Assembly: GCF_039555335.1 (NCBI RefSeq)
Contig: NC_092639.1
Location: forward strand, 32,396,353 to 32,460,352
Length of the DNA: 64,000 nt
Direction: 5' to 3'
From: Amphiura filiformis
Taxonomy: Eukaryota; Echinodermata; Ophiuroidea; Amphilepidida; Amphiuridae
Positions 1 to 10,793 of the stretch are shown here, in pieces (within the stretch, counting starts at the first letter, position 1; the number at the start of each line of letters is the position of its first letter). Position numbers and translations under genes: made by a program. The notes beneath the pieces are model-generated. The model did not search any database. It was not told the DNA's origin and worked only from the letters and a program-made list of their open reading frames with translations.

Positions 1-83
1 CTTTTTTGAACGGAGCATAACATTTACATGTAATTCAGTCATACATATCACATTGATGCCGTGCTTAATCAGATAATATACAA

Positions 84-241
84 TTATTGAATGTTTATGA
101 GTTCAATGGTAAGAATATTTCATGAAGTGAAATATGGACTGTTCCATTCAACGAGGCTTTGCCGAGTTGAATGGAACCGTTCATATTTCACCGAATGAAA
201 ACTTTCCTTCCATTGAACGAATAAAAACATTCAATATTTGT
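84..241. repeat. Foldback (imperfect inverted repeat)
   Basis: The left arm (84-150) carrying TTGAATGTTTATGAGTTCAA is answered by an inverted right arm ending near 241 with ACATTCAA. Inside it, GTTCCATTCAACGAGGC pairs with GAGTTGAATGGAAC. It is a MITE-like hairpin with no coding potential. Confidence 0.7.
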
Positions 242-370
242 TTTATGTAACTCATAAATAAGTTCCCTTGCTTCCACTTAATTTTATAAATCACCAGGAA
301 AACAAAAAATATTTAACGATACCTAAATGCATCTTTATTTAAGAAGCAAAACCCGCACCTATAATTGGCT

Positions 371-545
371 AGACTACCCCGTAGTCCACTTGCTCATTCT
401 GCATATACTCTGGACATTGTATTTAAGCTTAAAACTCTGATTTAATTAATGTGTGCACAATTGATAGATTTTCACATCTGATCTTTTCAGTCACCCTACA
501 CCCTCTGTTTGTTAGCTCCCCAAGTGGACTACTGACATTGGATTG
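371..545. repeat. Repeat copy 1 (partner at 16715-16868)
   Basis: This stretch resembles 16715-16868, which lies in intron 1 of gene B. Both carry GTAGTCCACTTGC, then GATAGATTTTCACAT, then CTTTTCAGTCACC and CCCTCTGTTTG. A further shared piece, AATAAACTGGTAGATT, is at about 930 and 16880. It is either a dispersed repeat or a remnant of the duplication that made genes A and B. Confidence 0.65.
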
Positions 546-2333
546 CGGTTTTCATGCTTAACACGGCTGTCTATGAGCTTCTATGGATGAGATTATCGGA
601 AATCTGGCCTACTAAAATTGGCCATGATGTAATGCATGTTTAAATGGATCTGGCTTGTGATTGGTCGCCCAGATCTCGTTATGGTTTAAATCCTCCGGGT
701 ACCTATCATTACCATTAATAACTACATGATACACAAGTATGCCGCCATTGTGTTATGTAATTGCATGAACGCGTCAATAAGTGCATGAGCGCGTATTGTA
801 TTTGCTTGCGGTTAAATTTGATTGATAAACAAGTATGATTGACAGTGTGAGTGTTAGGGACTTTGCCCGCTCAAAATCCCGTCTAAAATTAAAAGTCCAT
901 AGTCTATTTTTAACCTGGAATTTCGCGATTAATAAACTGGTAGATTTTAAAATCAGAATTGTTCAGTGAAGTGCCAATACAATTATGACATTATGATATG
1001 TTGCATTCAATAATATAAGCCTAGTACGTACACTTTACTTTTACTGTCACTAATATAATTATATAAACTTTTTTCATAACAATTTTATACTAGTATATAA
1101 TTTGATGTAATAAATATCAGTATAATTTCGAGTTCAACTGAATGCTTTCATCATGATTAACATTAATAACATGTTTTTATTTATCAAAAATAGACTATGG
1201 CATAGTCTAATAATTGGCGAGTCGACAGTTACCATAGGGTATTAAATAAAAGACACTAAATTTAATGCCCACCTGACCTATGGGCGCCGCGAGTTATATA
1301 AAAGTGCCTTATGCACAAGGCATGAAAGCGGTAAAAAGAAAAGAATATATTAAAAAGCTTTAGTTATTAAATGAAATGGTGAGGTGTTAACCACTGTTAA
1401 AGACATTCAAAGAAGGTGTTTCCTTAACGGCATGTGAAAGAAAGGGGTAGAGGAAAGACTAAAATAAACTACAATTAGTTGGACATCAAGGACGTTGGTC
1501 AGGGGGTTCAAGTGATGTGGGTCATAATAGGTTCATCTGTTTTAGGGATTCTGCAAGATTTGAATCACCCATGGCCATTAGCACCGCACCCTTCATCAGC
1601 ACCAATGAAGTGTCAAACTTGGGAAGGGGGCAAGTTCCCCTCCCCTACTCAATCGAGACACAATTTGTGATTTGCATGATCAAGTTTACCTGTTTTAGAC
1701 CCAAAATTAACCCATTTCGGCCCATTCAGCATTAAAATGCCAAATATTTGCGCGCGTCCCAGTAAAGCCATTCTTAGAGCATATCAACCAGACGGCCTCT
1801 GCATAATTGCTTTTTCATGCTCGAACAGTCAGAAATCAGCGCTATAATTCCATCCTTTAGAAGGTAACTCTCCTGATGCCTGCAAAAAGCCCAAAACTTG
1901 GAGTTTCTGAGAGCCACTGAGCCCTCGCCCTTTTGCTCCTGAATGGACCCTATCGACCGGGGCTGGATGGAGAGGAAATGTTTGTTCCCTGGTTCGAAAT
2001 GCCGAGACTACATTGACCAACAGATGTAATGTGCATCATCCTTTGACCCGGTTCGACATGTTTTAGAACACAAATTGTCCTCAATGTGTTCATTTTAACA
2101 CTGAAATGGCAAATGTTTTGACCCCTTGTATTGGTGACTCCCTTACGTCCCTGGACACCAACGTCAGGGAGCCTAGTGGGCCCTTGAAACTTTCACCCAT
2201 TTGAGAAAACGCTCGAGCTCGACACATTATTATCAATACCAGCACAAGTTATTTTTCTCCTTCATTTCTTTGTATCTTCTCCTAATGGTTTAATTCCGAA
2301 TAATTTGCACAACCTATTTATCCTTTCTGACAG
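546..2333. other. No gene recognised; probable intron of gene A
   Basis: No convincing exon is visible. The short frames here do not have an acceptor, coding-like sequence and a donor together. A transmembrane exon for gene A (phase 1 in, phase 2 out, as in gene B) was searched for and not found, so it probably lies left of the window. Near 2130-2175 there is a stretch (AGGGAGCC, GACACCAACGT) that reappears inverted near 5150-5180. Confidence 0.5.
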
Positions 2334-3246
2334 GAAACACACTACCAATAACAAGGAGAATAACCCGGCGACAGCTTCAAAAGGACAAGACCATGGATAC
2401 AGCAACAAAATCAACACATCTTCGGAAGAACAAAACAAGGCTCACCATTCTGATCAACCAGAGAATAACAAGTATCAAAATATAGATGAGACTACGCACG
2501 GTGCTAAAAATGAACAAACAAGGGACACGGAAAAGACAAGTTCTGTTATTTACGCGATGCCAGAAAAGAATAAAGCAAAGAAGGGTAATGGAGGTGACAA
2601 TCAGGCACTAACCCATTCAGAGCCAACTGTCAAAATGCGAAACGGTCAAACGGCAAACGGTACGCATAAAAATGAAAAGAGGGATCCTGAGAAGACAATG
2701 TCGGTCGTTTATGCAATGCCGGAGAAGAATAAACCAAAGGAAGAGAATAGAGGTGACAATCAGGAATTATCCCATTCAGAGCCAACTGTCAAAATACGAA
2801 ACGGGGAAACGCAAAGCAGTGCACGTAAAAATGAAAATAGGGATCCTGAAAAAACAATGTCGGTCGTTTATGCAATGCCAGAAAAGAAGAAAGGAGAGGA
2901 AAAGGTAGGCGTTGACAACAGCGCCTTTGTTTATTCTGAGCCAATGGATAATGCCTCGGAAGAATACGAGAGCGTTCAAGCAAACGCTGCATCTTCTGTT
3001 GCAATCACTGATTCTCAAAAGAGTACCGATAATTTGCCAGAAAACAATATGGCGCCTGAATATGCCTACGCTTCAGTATCTGCCGATTCTCACGCCAATG
3101 AAGATACTTCCACTGTTCTTTATGAAGATGTAAAGCAAGCTTCTGCACAAAATGCAGATTCGCGCGTAACTTCTCAACCACGACCGGCTGATACTGATGA
3201 TGGCCAGTCTGGGTGGATTGAAAACTCAATTTATTCAAGCAATTGA
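2334..3246 (+). CDS. Gene A, terminal exon: tyrosine-rich cytoplasmic tail
   Basis: This is the last coding exon (303 codons after one split-codon base) of a membrane protein whose earlier exons lie outside the window. The acceptor is TTTCTGACAG at 2324-2333; upstream in-frame sequence is intron. It enters with one base, as do the tail exons of genes B, C and D. The product is Lys/Glu/Asn-rich and has no Cys-rich or enzyme domain. Three copies of a 53-residue module carry SVIYAMPEK or SVVYAMPEK; their Tyr codons are at 2551, 2710 and 2869, exactly 159 nt apart. Then follow YSEP, EEYESV, EYAYASV, VLYEDV (fits the ITIM pattern) and the end SGWIENSIYSSN. YxxP is a known ligand class for Crk/Nck-type SH2 domains. 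The role as a phosphotyrosine scaffold is inferred from motifs and from paralogy to gene B. Confidence 0.85.
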
Positions 3247-3954
3247 CAGATTACTATAATTTATGCAGTGCTACAAACCCGATCACTACCGGGTTATGAC
3301 ATGATTACAGTATAATTTATATCAGACGTTCTTATGTGCGTTTTTTCGTTGCGACTGGCGTTGCTTCTTCGGGACTCAATACCGAGTTGAAATTTTCCAT
3401 AACAATTATTGGTCTTGGCTGCAATTTTACGCTCAAATTATTGACTAAATTTGTTACGGAGCTTTGTTCTGCTTCTCGATATGTGTGAAAATATTCTGGT
3501 CTCCCATCTGGTCTTGACTTTTTAGACACTTAAGAGATTGCTACTTTTACACCAACTGCTTGTGCTCGTGTATGTACATTATAATGTTTGCAGTGAATAC
3601 TTTCGATATTTCTGTGAGTAATTTTGTTGGGTAGGCGTTGACTTCGCATGCTAAACGAGAATGTGTTTACACGCACCTACAATTCGAGGAGGTTAGAAAC
3701 GAAAACCAATAGCTTGAGGAGTTCCTCAAAGTGGAGAACCAAACGAGGATTATGGCGTCTTTTCTGGCATTTTTGCCTGCAATTCGAGGAATTCCATAAT
3801 TGTATTTATGCTAAAGTTTCCTCACACACCTACCTCCTCACATTCCTGTGAAAACTCCTCGTTTTGGATGTAGAGTGTGTACAGTTTTAACACACTTCAC
3901 ATACTGCTTTTTCAGTCTTCCTCGTTTAGTCTAATGTATAAGTATGGATATGAT

Positions 3955-4135
3955 GTAATGTGTGTGTTGGGGCGGGGTGTGTATGTAGTACTGATGTGGG
4001 GTGGGGTGTGTGTAGGGGGGGGTTGGGTGGGTGTGTGTTTTGTTTGTATTTATATTGTATGTCGTCTTGGTGGGGTACGTGTTTTAGGGTGTGTTTGTAG
4101 GGTGAGTGTGTAGGGGTGGGTATGGGGTGTGCGTT
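3955..4135. repeat. GT/G-rich low-complexity tract
   Basis: Runs of GTGTGT and GGGG, which also generate spurious frames on both strands. The counterpart after gene B is at about 31005-31300. Confidence 0.85.
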
Positions 4136-4649
4136 CTTACTTCTGCTCCTTCTTGGTGCATTATTGTAGATGTTGCTTGATAGTTTCTTGATCTGTTTCC
4201 AGCAAATAAGGCAACACTGCCCCATAAATCAGTACTTTTAAGTCGATTAAAATTTTTGTGATACGTTTTTGCTTTTTTTTTTTTTTTTTTGCTTTTGTTA
4301 CATTAACACAGTTCTTAATTTCAAATTTACATTTTTAGTCATTCAATTAAGTTTGCAGTTTGCAAGATTTGCAAATATGTGTTTTCAGTGTAAAACAACG
4401 CATTGTCTATTTTTACGCAGTATCGTCATGTATACTTTGTGTCTGTGAGAATTTCTGGTGAAGTGTGTGATATGTGTATTGGGATTGGGATGGGTGTGGG
4501 GGGTGTGTTTGGGGATATGTAAGTGTGCATTGTAATCGTGTTTTTACTTATCTAAATACTGCTTGTATAATTATCATTTATTAACACAATCTTTAATGCA
4601 ATCCGTCTCAAAATAATTGGCATCCATCAGTTTCCAGCAGATTTGTAAT

Positions 4650-4815
4650 AAGTCATGACTCGAGACTCGGCTTTTCAAAAATGGAATGACTCGAGTCGGA
4701 TCTTGACATTTTCCCCATAAAGATTGTACAGTGACTCGAGTCATTTGACTCAACTCGATTCGAGCTATTGCTAGAAATGACTCGACTCGACCATGAAATG
4801 ACTTGACTCGTTACA
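4650..4815. repeat. Cluster of GACTCGAGTC-like palindromes
   Basis: At least six copies of (T)GACTCGA or its complement lie within about 165 bases, several forming GACTCGAGTC. It could be a degenerate short tandem repeat; protein binding is possible but untested. Confidence 0.6.
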
Positions 4816-5237
4816 ACTCTGAATAATGACAAGTCTGTCACATCTTAATTCATTGTTACATATAGTTGATATATTGGCAAGTCTTAAATCTATGAACTCT
4901 AATCGTTTCAAGTGGATCCAATGTTGTATTTGGAATGAAGAGGTTAAATCTTCGATATGTTTTCAATCGACAACCTACGACTTCCAGACTACCAATCATT
5001 TTGATGCAATTTGTATGTATTGTTATTTAAGAAATAACAATTTTGCAATATGAAACTAAAATAAACCTTAAATAATATCTGCTCTCTGAGTATTGAAAGT
5101 ATCAACGTAATAAGATACTTTTTCTGAAAAGACTTTATTTTCCCTAGACTCCCTCACGTTGGGGTCCAGGGACGAACGGGAGTCATCGAGACAATGTGTC
5201 AAAAACATTTGCTATTACTGGATTTAAGCATAATTTA

Positions 5238-5357
5238 GGGGTTCATTCATATATTTTCATGACTAAACGGTTGCTTATGCCCGAGGGGCCGCTTGCGGCC
5301 CGAGGGCATAAACAACCGTTAGTTGTTATTAGTCATGAAACTATATGAATGAACCCC
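5238..5357. repeat. Foldback element
   Basis: GGGGTTCATTCATAT at the left pairs with ATATGAATGAACCCC at the right. Nested inside, CTTATGCCCGAGG pairs with CCGAGGGCATAA around a GC-rich loop. A separate 27-bp palindrome built on CCGGGCATAAAC lies at 5486-5512. Confidence 0.75.
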
Positions 5358-5514
5358 GTTCATACATACCAGAACATTTTGTGATTCTTATTTCATCAAA
5401 ATAATAACAAAAAAGTACAAGTAACATTATTAAAAATCATGATTTTCCTTCATTTTTCCTACCCGGCGATCGCACATCCGGGACACCGGGCATAAACAGC
5501 GTTTATGCCCGGCT

Positions 5515-6087
5515 CTCGACCAATCACGCGCGCCGTTACAGAGCGTGTATGTATGAATATTCGTTATTATATTAAAACATGTAAGAGAAAATTAGCAATC
5601 ATGGTCGAAAAATAAATCACACTGGGACAAATTTAAATTTGTTTGTTTTATTCGTTTTCTGTTGTTCTTTTCTTTTAGTTCTTTTGACCACCATTGCCAT
5701 TATTAAAGGGAGTCTCCGGCAATCACAAAATTATGCCTTATACGTTAGAAAAATAATTAAAAGACAATTTTGGTGCCCGGGAATTTTGAATATCGCGTGT
5801 TGAGAGACGGCTGTATAATTTTCAATATGAGTTCGTTTTAAATAAAACCCTTTGATTCGAGCTTGATAATTTTTATTCTAACATTTAAGGCATAATGTTG
5901 TGATTGCCGGACACTACCTTAAATAGCAACTGATGTTGCACAAATGATGTTGATAACAACATGTTGTACCTGACGAGGCCAGTGGAACAATCGGGCATAA
6001 AGAGGCTACTTTAGTTTTTAATTATCTCCACCCTTATCAAAACTTATTAAACATCCTAAAGAAGAGGTAAATAAGAGAAAAGAGCCT
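5515..6087. other. No gene seen
   Basis: AT-rich sequence with no coding frame, splice pattern or clear repeat boundary. Confidence 0.5.
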
Positions 6088-6310
6088 CCCAGCAAACACA
6101 AAACGTTTCGACATTATTGCAAATGGTTAGAAAAGGGGTCAGAAAACGTTTAAATGTCGGGTATAAAGGGTATAAAACGTTTTTATAACATTCAGAAACA
6201 TTGTTGAAATCTTACTGCAAAGTATTCTAAAGTTTCTAACCAAACAATGTTGCTGTATTATGTTTTCATTCAAAACTTTTTAAACATTTTCATAAAATTT
6301 ATAAAACCCG
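6088..6310. mobile_element. MITE of the CCCAGCAAACACAAAACG family (partial)
   Basis: It begins with CCCAGCAAACACAAAACG, the terminal repeat seen complete at 15109-15570. It has the same interior words (AACGTTTAAATGTCGGGT, TATAAAGGGTATAAAACG), but the right terminal repeat is missing. Confidence 0.7.
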
Positions 6311-6589
6311 ATATTTAATGTATTAAATTGCCAAATGACTTGTGCTAATCGTATGTCCATCCATGGCGACAGGGGCTCATTTCAGCGAAAAAAAGAAATT
6401 GACCTACCATAACACTACCACTTATATTAGGACGTAATGTGAAAAAAGGGAGACACCTTATCCCACCGTATCCCAGGTGTCGAGGAGCTGAAAATTACCT
6501 TTTGCCAGCATTTTTGGCACTTGTGCCAACTCTTTCCATCTATGCTGGATTTTCTCCAAATGGGTACCAACACCTTGTCCCATTTTGGA

Positions 6590-8825
6590 TACTACTAATA
6601 ATAATAATAATAAATAAAATTTATAAAGCGCCTTATAATGTAAAAACAAACTCAAAGCGCTGAACAAGCGTAAACTATATTATAGATTTACATGAGAACA
6701 ACATATTAAACAAAATTAAAAGTTAACTACAAGATTAAAATGCACTTATATAATTTACACTTAAATAGATTTACCAATGAAACATGTTAAGAATCAATAA
6801 AAGTCAATAATATACAAATTATTCATAAACAACTTTAAAAAACATACAATTGCAGAAAAAATATTAGCACGGAGGAATCACACAGCGATGCAATCGCAAT
6901 AGCAGCGCCAAAAGTATGGTGTGTGTAGCTAACAAGAACTAAACAGGTGTGTCTTTAAGTCCTTTTTGAAAGTGTTTAAGTTCTTGTTAGCACGTAATGT
7001 AGATGGCATACCGTTCCATACCTTTGGCGCTGCCATTGCAAAAGCCCGTTCACCATAAAATTTGGTTTTGGGGATCTTTGGTGGGCATAAAAGAACTTCT
7101 GAAGCCGATCTCAGGGACCTCCGTGGCTTGCGCTCTTTAACGAGGTCTAATAAGTACACCGGAGCTAACCCGTGCAGTGCCTTGAAAGTGAGCAAAGCGA
7201 TCTTATACACAATACGCTGTTGCACGGGCAGCCAATGGAGGTCCCTAAGAACAGGCTTCATATGTTCTCGCTTTCCGCATTTGGTTACAAGTCGTGCCGC
7301 GGAATTCTGTACTCTTTGTAATTTCGCGAGTTGATATTCCTGAAGACCGTACAGCAATGCGTTACACGAGTCTAACCGAGAAGAAACAAATGCATGGACG
7401 AGGCGTTCCACAGACTCCTTGTCAAGATAACGGCGAAGTTGTCCAATCCGGTAAATGGCAAATGATGCAGCTCGAACGACACTATTTACGTGATCTTTCA
7501 TGTCCAAGGAACCATCAAATAGTACACCAAGACTTTTTGCTACTCGCGATGTCTCAAGTTCAGACGTGCCGATGGTGATTTTCGGGAAAGACGGTGTTTT
7601 CACGAATTTGGAACTAATGTGAATCACCTCCGTCTTGGAGTCATTCAACACCAGTCTATTCACAGCAGTCCATGTCTTGATGTCACGGAGACAGCGCTCC
7701 AGCCGAGGGATGACAGATTCGCGTTCGCTCGGATGGAGAAGCAGGTATAGTTGCGTGTCATCCGCATAAGTCATAAAATTGATGTCATGTGCATCAATGA
7801 CATCACCAAGAGGAGCAGAGAACAGTGTGAATAGAAGTGGACCATTTACCGATCCTTGAGGGACACCCTCGTCGAGACAGGTACTATCAGATGTCTCACC
7901 CTTTATGACAACTGTTTGATATCTGTTCTTCAGATATGATTCGTACCACTTAAGTGCTGTTCCACGTATACCATATCTCTTACGTAGACGTTCGAGCAAA
8001 GCATGATGGGAAAGCGTGTCAAACGCTGCAGAGAAATCAAGTAAGATTAGAACAGCCTCGAGGTGTTTGTCTGCAGCTAGAAGGATATCATTATGGATTC
8101 TTGTGAGAGCAGTTTCTGTCGAGTGGTATTTCCGGTAAGCCGACTGGTTAGATGCATACAGATTATTGTTCACGAGATATTCCGTCAATTGGGTAGCCGA
8201 TACACGCTCAATTGTCTTTGATAGGAACTTAAGATTTGAGATCGGCCGATAGTTTTTCATATCGTTTCTGTCACAGTTGGCTTTCTTTACTAGGGGAGTA
8301 ACTTGCGCTACTTTCAGAGATGGGGGCATCAGACCAGAGAGCAGTGAAGAATTTATGATGTTAGTCAAATGCGGTAGGAGTGGATCCAAGCATTTCTTCA
8401 GCAGATCTGTAGGGATTGGATCCAAGGGGCAGGATTTTGTTGCCGATTTCAGCACAATCTGATGGACGTCCTCAGGTGACACTTCGCGAAACGCAGTAAA
8501 TGTACTCTCACATGACTCAGACAAAGTGATGGACAACTCAGGAGGATCAATGTTGTCAAGCTTATACAGGAGTTTACACACTTTCTCCTTGAAATAATGT
8601 GCAAAGTTGTTTGCGAGATCCGTGCGACATGAATGATCCGGCAGAACAGTAGATGTAGTTGATTGACTGAGTTTGTCAACAATCTTGAACAGCTGTCGAT
8701 CATCACATGCGGCGATTTTAGCACGATGGTATTCACACTTTGCATCCTCAATTTTCTTGCGATGGTCTTTGCAGTACTGCGTATATACTTGAGTACTTTG
8801 CAGTACTGCGTATATACTCCTACCT
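6590..8825 (-). mobile_element. 5'-truncated CR1/L2-like LINE
   Basis: A non-LTR retrotransposon on the minus strand. It contains the reverse transcriptase frame 6929-8581 and ends (at the low-coordinate side) in a TAT/TAATAATAAT microsatellite at about 6592-6615, typical of CR1/L2-type 3' tails. The 5' end stops near 8820 beside a short local duplication (GCAGTACTGCGTATATACT at about 8774 and 8801). No endonuclease domain remains, so the copy is 5'-truncated and cannot move by itself. Confidence 0.85.
6929..8581 (-). CDS. Reverse transcriptase of the 6590-8825 LINE
   Basis: An open frame of 550 codons; it stays open upstream to about 8760 without an ATG, so the start is arbitrary. Visible reverse transcriptase blocks in order are NYRPISNLKFLSKTIER (fingers), LILLDFSAAFDTLSH (first catalytic Asp), EGVPQGSVNGPLLF, and MTYADDTQLY (catalytic YADD box). 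The C-terminal part has SRLDSCNALLYG and LHWLPVQQRI, standard in CR1/L2-like elements. The frame has no internal stop, so insertion may be fairly recent, but the N-terminal endonuclease is lost. Confidence 0.9.
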   Translation of the reverse strand: MCKLLYKLDNIDPPELSITLSESCESTFTAFREVSPEDVHQIVLKSATKSCPLDPIPTDLLKKCLDPLLPHLTNIINSSLLSGLMPPSLKVAQVTPLVKKANCDRNDMKNYRPISNLKFLSKTIERVSATQLTEYLVNNNLYASNQSAYRKYHSTETALTRIHNDILLAADKHLEAVLILLDFSAAFDTLSHHALLERLRKRYGIRGTALKWYESYLKNRYQTVVIKGETSDSTCLDEGVPQGSVNGPLLFTLFSAPLGDVIDAHDINFMTYADDTQLYLLLHPSERESVIPRLERCLRDIKTWTAVNRLVLNDSKTEVIHISSKFVKTPSFPKITIGTSELETSRVAKSLGVLFDGSLDMKDHVNSVVRAASFAIYRIGQLRRYLDKESVERLVHAFVSSRLDSCNALLYGLQEYQLAKLQRVQNSAARLVTKCGKREHMKPVLRDLHWLPVQQRIVYKIALLTFKALHGLAPVYLLDLVKERKPRRSLRSASEVLLCPPKIPKTKFYGERAFAMAAPKVWNGMPSTLRANKNLNTFKKDLKTHLFSSC

Positions 8826-9725
8826 ACACTACTCTATATTTTCATATTTCTACCTGTCTACTACCTTGAAACTTCCTTTCGCAACACAGCTGGTTAGGAA
8901 AGGTGAGCCAAATTAGTTGGCTTGGTAGCTTGTTTTTGTTTTGTCTGGTGCTGTTTTTGGATGGGAGCTTCCGTCCTAAGTCTCGTAGAGGTTGGGAGCT
9001 CTTATTCCACATACTAGGGTAAAGGCGCTGAAATCCCAGTACAGATGGGCACATAACCCATATCACACTGGTGGTACACGACACAGATCCCCAGTGTGAA
9101 GGTGACGGCGCAACCCCACACGGACATTAGGAAATCAGCGATGCTGTCAAATTAAAATCCGGACTGTGGACTAAAAGGTTGTCCACAGACGGACAACGTC
9201 GTCCTTTTCCTTTGTCGGGTCAAAGCTAGTGTGGGTGCCAGCTTGTGTTGTGACTATTTTACCTTTTTTCTTCTTTTTCTCACTGTCCCAATCATAGTGT
9301 TTAGTGTAGGAATGTGGATGCATATCACTCAGGGGGCGCTGAGACCTCCTGTCAGCATAACAGCAAGAGCTGACTTCAAGAACTCTTCTTTTCCAACTTG
9401 GAGCTCATCCAGCCTCTACCATTTCACCTCGCCAGTGCGGTATGAGTAGGCAGAAGAAAGGGAGACTTTGTTGCAGAGCAATGTCGAAGAAGCAGAGAAT
9501 GACCTTTAACCACACAGGCAACCTTGTTTGTAGAGATGCAGTGTTAATCGTGCTGTAAATCTTGTGGTGGTTTTTCCCGTAGGGTGCTTCTTTACAACCT
9601 CCTTAAGGGCTGACATCCCTATTTCTGCATAGTTTGTCGCTAAAAGTTATAAGGATAAGCCTCGAAATGGAACAGATTCAACGACGACGAACTCTGGAAA
9701 CGTCCAACGACTACGATTAAGGAAT

Positions 9726-10793
9726 GTGAATTTATGGCTGTTAAACATCAGAGGTCTAAGATCAAACATTGGACAGCTACAGGCAAGGATCCACCTCACT
9801 CCACCTTCTTCAAAGCCAGATCTAATTTTGATTACTGAATCAAAACTTGACAGCTCTGTGCCAGATGATAGCTCACATATCAACATCAATGGCTATTCTC
9901 ACATGCGTAGAGACAGGAGCGATGACAGTGGTTGGGGCGGTTGTCTTATCTATTACAAAAATGGCTTTCCTATAGTGAGAGAAACCAACTTAGAACCAAA
10001 GTTATACGAGCTGATGGTGTTTTCCATACAATCTGAAAGTGGAACTGTGCTACTTTCATTGGTGTACTGCCCTCAAAAGAAAATAAAAGGATCACTTGCA
10101 TGGTATGATAAAAACCTAGACCACCTGCTATCCAAAACGAAGGCCAACATCTGCATCCTAGCTGGTGATTTTAACTGTCACCATCAGGAATGGCTTGGCA
10201 GCAGATCTCCAACTGATGAAGAAGGCAGGATTGCACTGAATCTGTGTAATTCTCATGGACTGACTCAAATTGTCAATGGACCAACCCACCAACTGGGAAA
10301 TCGTCTTTACCTCATCATGACTGATGCACCAAACCTATTCACACCAACTGAGATTGAGTGCAATGTGGGTACCTCAGACCACTTCCTTGTCAAAACTGCC
10401 TTAGAGGTGTCTCCTCTCTCTGAACCATCTCCTCCAAGACATGTATGGATGTTCAAAAAGGCTGATTGGGACAACTTAAGAAACGACCTGGCTGCCGTCC
10501 CGTGGAATGAGCTTTTGACAAAAGAAGATCCGGAGACTGCTTTCTCTAACATCACAAATGCCATCCAGACAGCGATGCACAGCAACATCCCACAAAAGAC
10601 TGTCCGTTCTTTTGTCAATCATCCTGAGTGGTGGAATGAGGAGTGTGATGAGGCTTTAAAGAAGAAAACTGGCAAATGGAGAAGATGGAAGGCGCTTCAA
10701 ACACCTGAGTCTCGCCTAGAGTATAATCAGGCACGAAACACCTACACCTCTATTTCCCGAAAGGCTATATCCTCCCACAAAATACGGGTGTGA
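9726..10793 (+). pseudogene. LINE endonuclease (EEP family) part
   Basis: 355 codons of an apurinic-like endonuclease. The N-terminus LWLLNIRGLRSN, then ITESKLD (catalytic Glu), LAGDFNCHHQEW (catalytic Asp/Asn pair) and GTSDHFLV (SDH box) are all present. TGA at 10791-10793 interrupts a frame that simply continues (EKMTTELKTGSKSWW), so this is a premature stop in one polyprotein rather than a gene end. Confidence 0.85.

Larger units (their letters stand above)
3247..5130. repeat. 3' flank of gene A, duplicated after gene B
   Basis: Diverged similarity to 30492-31890 runs in the same order: TGACAGATT after the stop and GTGCTACAAA, a GT/G-rich tract, GCGTTCTTACTT, CGACTTCCAGAC, CTGAGTATTGAAAGTAT and GTAATAAGATA. 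This supports an old segmental duplication of tail exon plus flank. No other gene is seen here; short frames at 3648-5053 look spurious. Confidence 0.7.

Noticed and set aside
1479-1735. Frame with VMWVIIGSSVLGIL as transmembrane exon of gene A
   Set aside because: No acceptor or donor in the phases needed, and the hydrophobic run is too short.
2305-2333. ATG-like start of the gene A frame
   Set aside because: It lies before a conserved-phase acceptor; paralogs show that the exon starts at 2334.
3877-4225. Val/Gly-rich and Pro/His-rich frames on both strands
   Set aside because: Products of the GT/G-rich low-complexity tract.
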